Positions 5,017 through 5,529 of a stretch of DNA of 5,529 bases are shown piece after piece. The number at the start of each line of letters is the position of its first letter. Position 1 is the first letter of the stretch. This DNA comes from Symbiobacteriaceae bacterium (GTDB lineage Bacteria > Bacillota > JAAYKD01 > WRDA01). The notes below the pieces were generated by a model. That model ran no database searches and was not told where the DNA came from. It worked only from the letters and a program-made list of their open reading frames with translations. The DNA is taken from NCBI GenBank assembly GCA_009783675.1, contig WRDA01000109.1, positions 1-5,529 on the forward strand. Direction: 5' to 3'. Made by a program: the position numbers and the translations under genes.

Positions 5017-5529
5017 TTGAAGGTTAGTTGTTACGCTGATTTCATCAAGGCATTACTTGAAGCAGGTTTTTCCTTCAGCAGCGGAAACCCTGATGGTATC
5101 TTCACCATAGTACCTGTAAGTTGGAGTGATCATCTTGCAGATTCCCCGTTACACTGGTTCAGTGGTGATCCGGAGAATGACCCCTGGGAGTGGCGCCAGC
5201 GGGTGCTGCTGGAACGTGACGACATCGCCTATGGCAAGTTCTTCATACGTAAAGGAAGCTATATCACCAGAGAATGGATGCCTCTGTTTCTGTCTGTGCG
5301 CCGAGGAGACAGTAGCCTAGAAGAAGCGTATCAGGAGGGAACTATCAGTAATCTCGCCAAACGTATTTACGAGATCATCGCCAATGAAGGTGCTTTACCC
5401 GTACATGAGCTTAAACATATAGGTAGTTTCTCCCAGGTCAAAAAAACGGCATTCGAAGGAGCCTTGGCTGAGTTGCAAACCAGGCTGTTTATCACTATTT
5501 GTGGTCAGAAGCAGAAGAGATCCCGCAGC
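5017..5529 (+). CDS. AlkZ-related protein, TTG start (3' end beyond window)
   Basis: 171 codons are open to the right edge; the stop is outside. The sequence resembles the small proteins labelled AlkZ-related in Clostridia, which are named after the DNA glycosylase AlkZ/YcaQ but whose function is not established. Seen: HWFSGDPENDPWEWRQR at 46-62, then IAYGKFFIRKGSYITREWMP at 70-89, the most typical stretch of that group. A helical C-terminal half contains NEGALPVHELKHIG (123-136) and FEGALAELQ (146-154), which looks like a winged-helix segment. This assignment is from remembered family patterns and rests on no search. The start is TTG at 5017: AGAGGAG ends 8 bases upstream, and an in-frame TAA at 4966-4968 with no ATG or GTG between leaves no better choice. 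It is divergent from the amidohydrolase, with its own promoter. No membrane segment or signal peptide is seen. Perhaps 50 or so residues are missing. Confidence 0.65.
   Translation, partial: MKVSCYADFIKALLEAGFSFSSGNPDGIFTIVPVSWSDHLADSPLHWFSGDPENDPWEWRQRVLLERDDIAYGKFFIRKGSYITREWMPLFLSVRRGDSSLEEAYQEGTISNLAKRIYEIIANEGALPVHELKHIGSFSQVKKTAFEGALAELQTRLFITICGQKQKRSRS

Overview
The window looks like a chromosomal segment of a low-to-mid GC, probably anaerobic, member of the Bacillota (Clostridia-like). The evidence is strong AGGAGG-type ribosome binding sites before every protein gene, TTG starts used twice, textbook vegetative-type promoters, nine tRNA genes that all encode their own CCA end, and protein families common in Clostridia. 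A species cannot be named from the sequence alone. I see no mobile element, CRISPR array, rRNA or phage gene.

Layout from left to right. (1) Positions 1-2019 hold three tightly spaced minus-strand genes, transcribed from right to left: a histidine phosphatase (TTG start at 2019), a D-2-hydroxyacid dehydrogenase, and an NADPH-dependent FMN reductase/iron-sulfur flavoprotein cut by the left window edge. Gaps of 27 and 25 bases make them one likely operon. (2) Positions 2020-2199 are a spacer with no clear promoter or terminator. (3) Positions 2200-2996 hold a dense minus-strand array of nine tRNAs, in transcription order Asp(GTC), Phe(GAA), Gly(GCC), Cys(GCA), Gly(GCC), Leu(TAA), Val(GAC), Leu(CAG), Leu(GAG). 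A good promoter at 3040-3068 precedes it, with a small perfect inverted repeat in the leader. (4) Positions 3116-4729 (or 4735) hold a minus-strand YtcJ-like amidohydrolase with an intact metal-site motif set. (5) Positions 4736-5016 are a divergent control region: two back-to-back promoters sharing the same extended -10 word, with an 11-bp tandem GC-rich repeat between them. (6) From 5017 to the right edge, a plus-strand gene with a TTG start encodes a protein resembling the small AlkZ-related proteins of Clostridia, truncated by the window.

How the parts relate. The tRNA array supplies tRNAs for Asp, Phe, Gly, Cys, Val and three Leu codon groups. With no visible terminator after the last tRNA, its transcription may read into the phosphatase-dehydrogenase-flavoprotein operon, although a missed promoter in the spacer is possible. 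The three operon proteins are soluble enzymes with no obvious shared substrate. The amidohydrolase and the AlkZ-related gene are divergently transcribed and may share control through the region between them. No new biological system is evident; the points most worth checking are the divergent control region, the tRNA leader hairpin and the possible tRNA-to-mRNA read-through.
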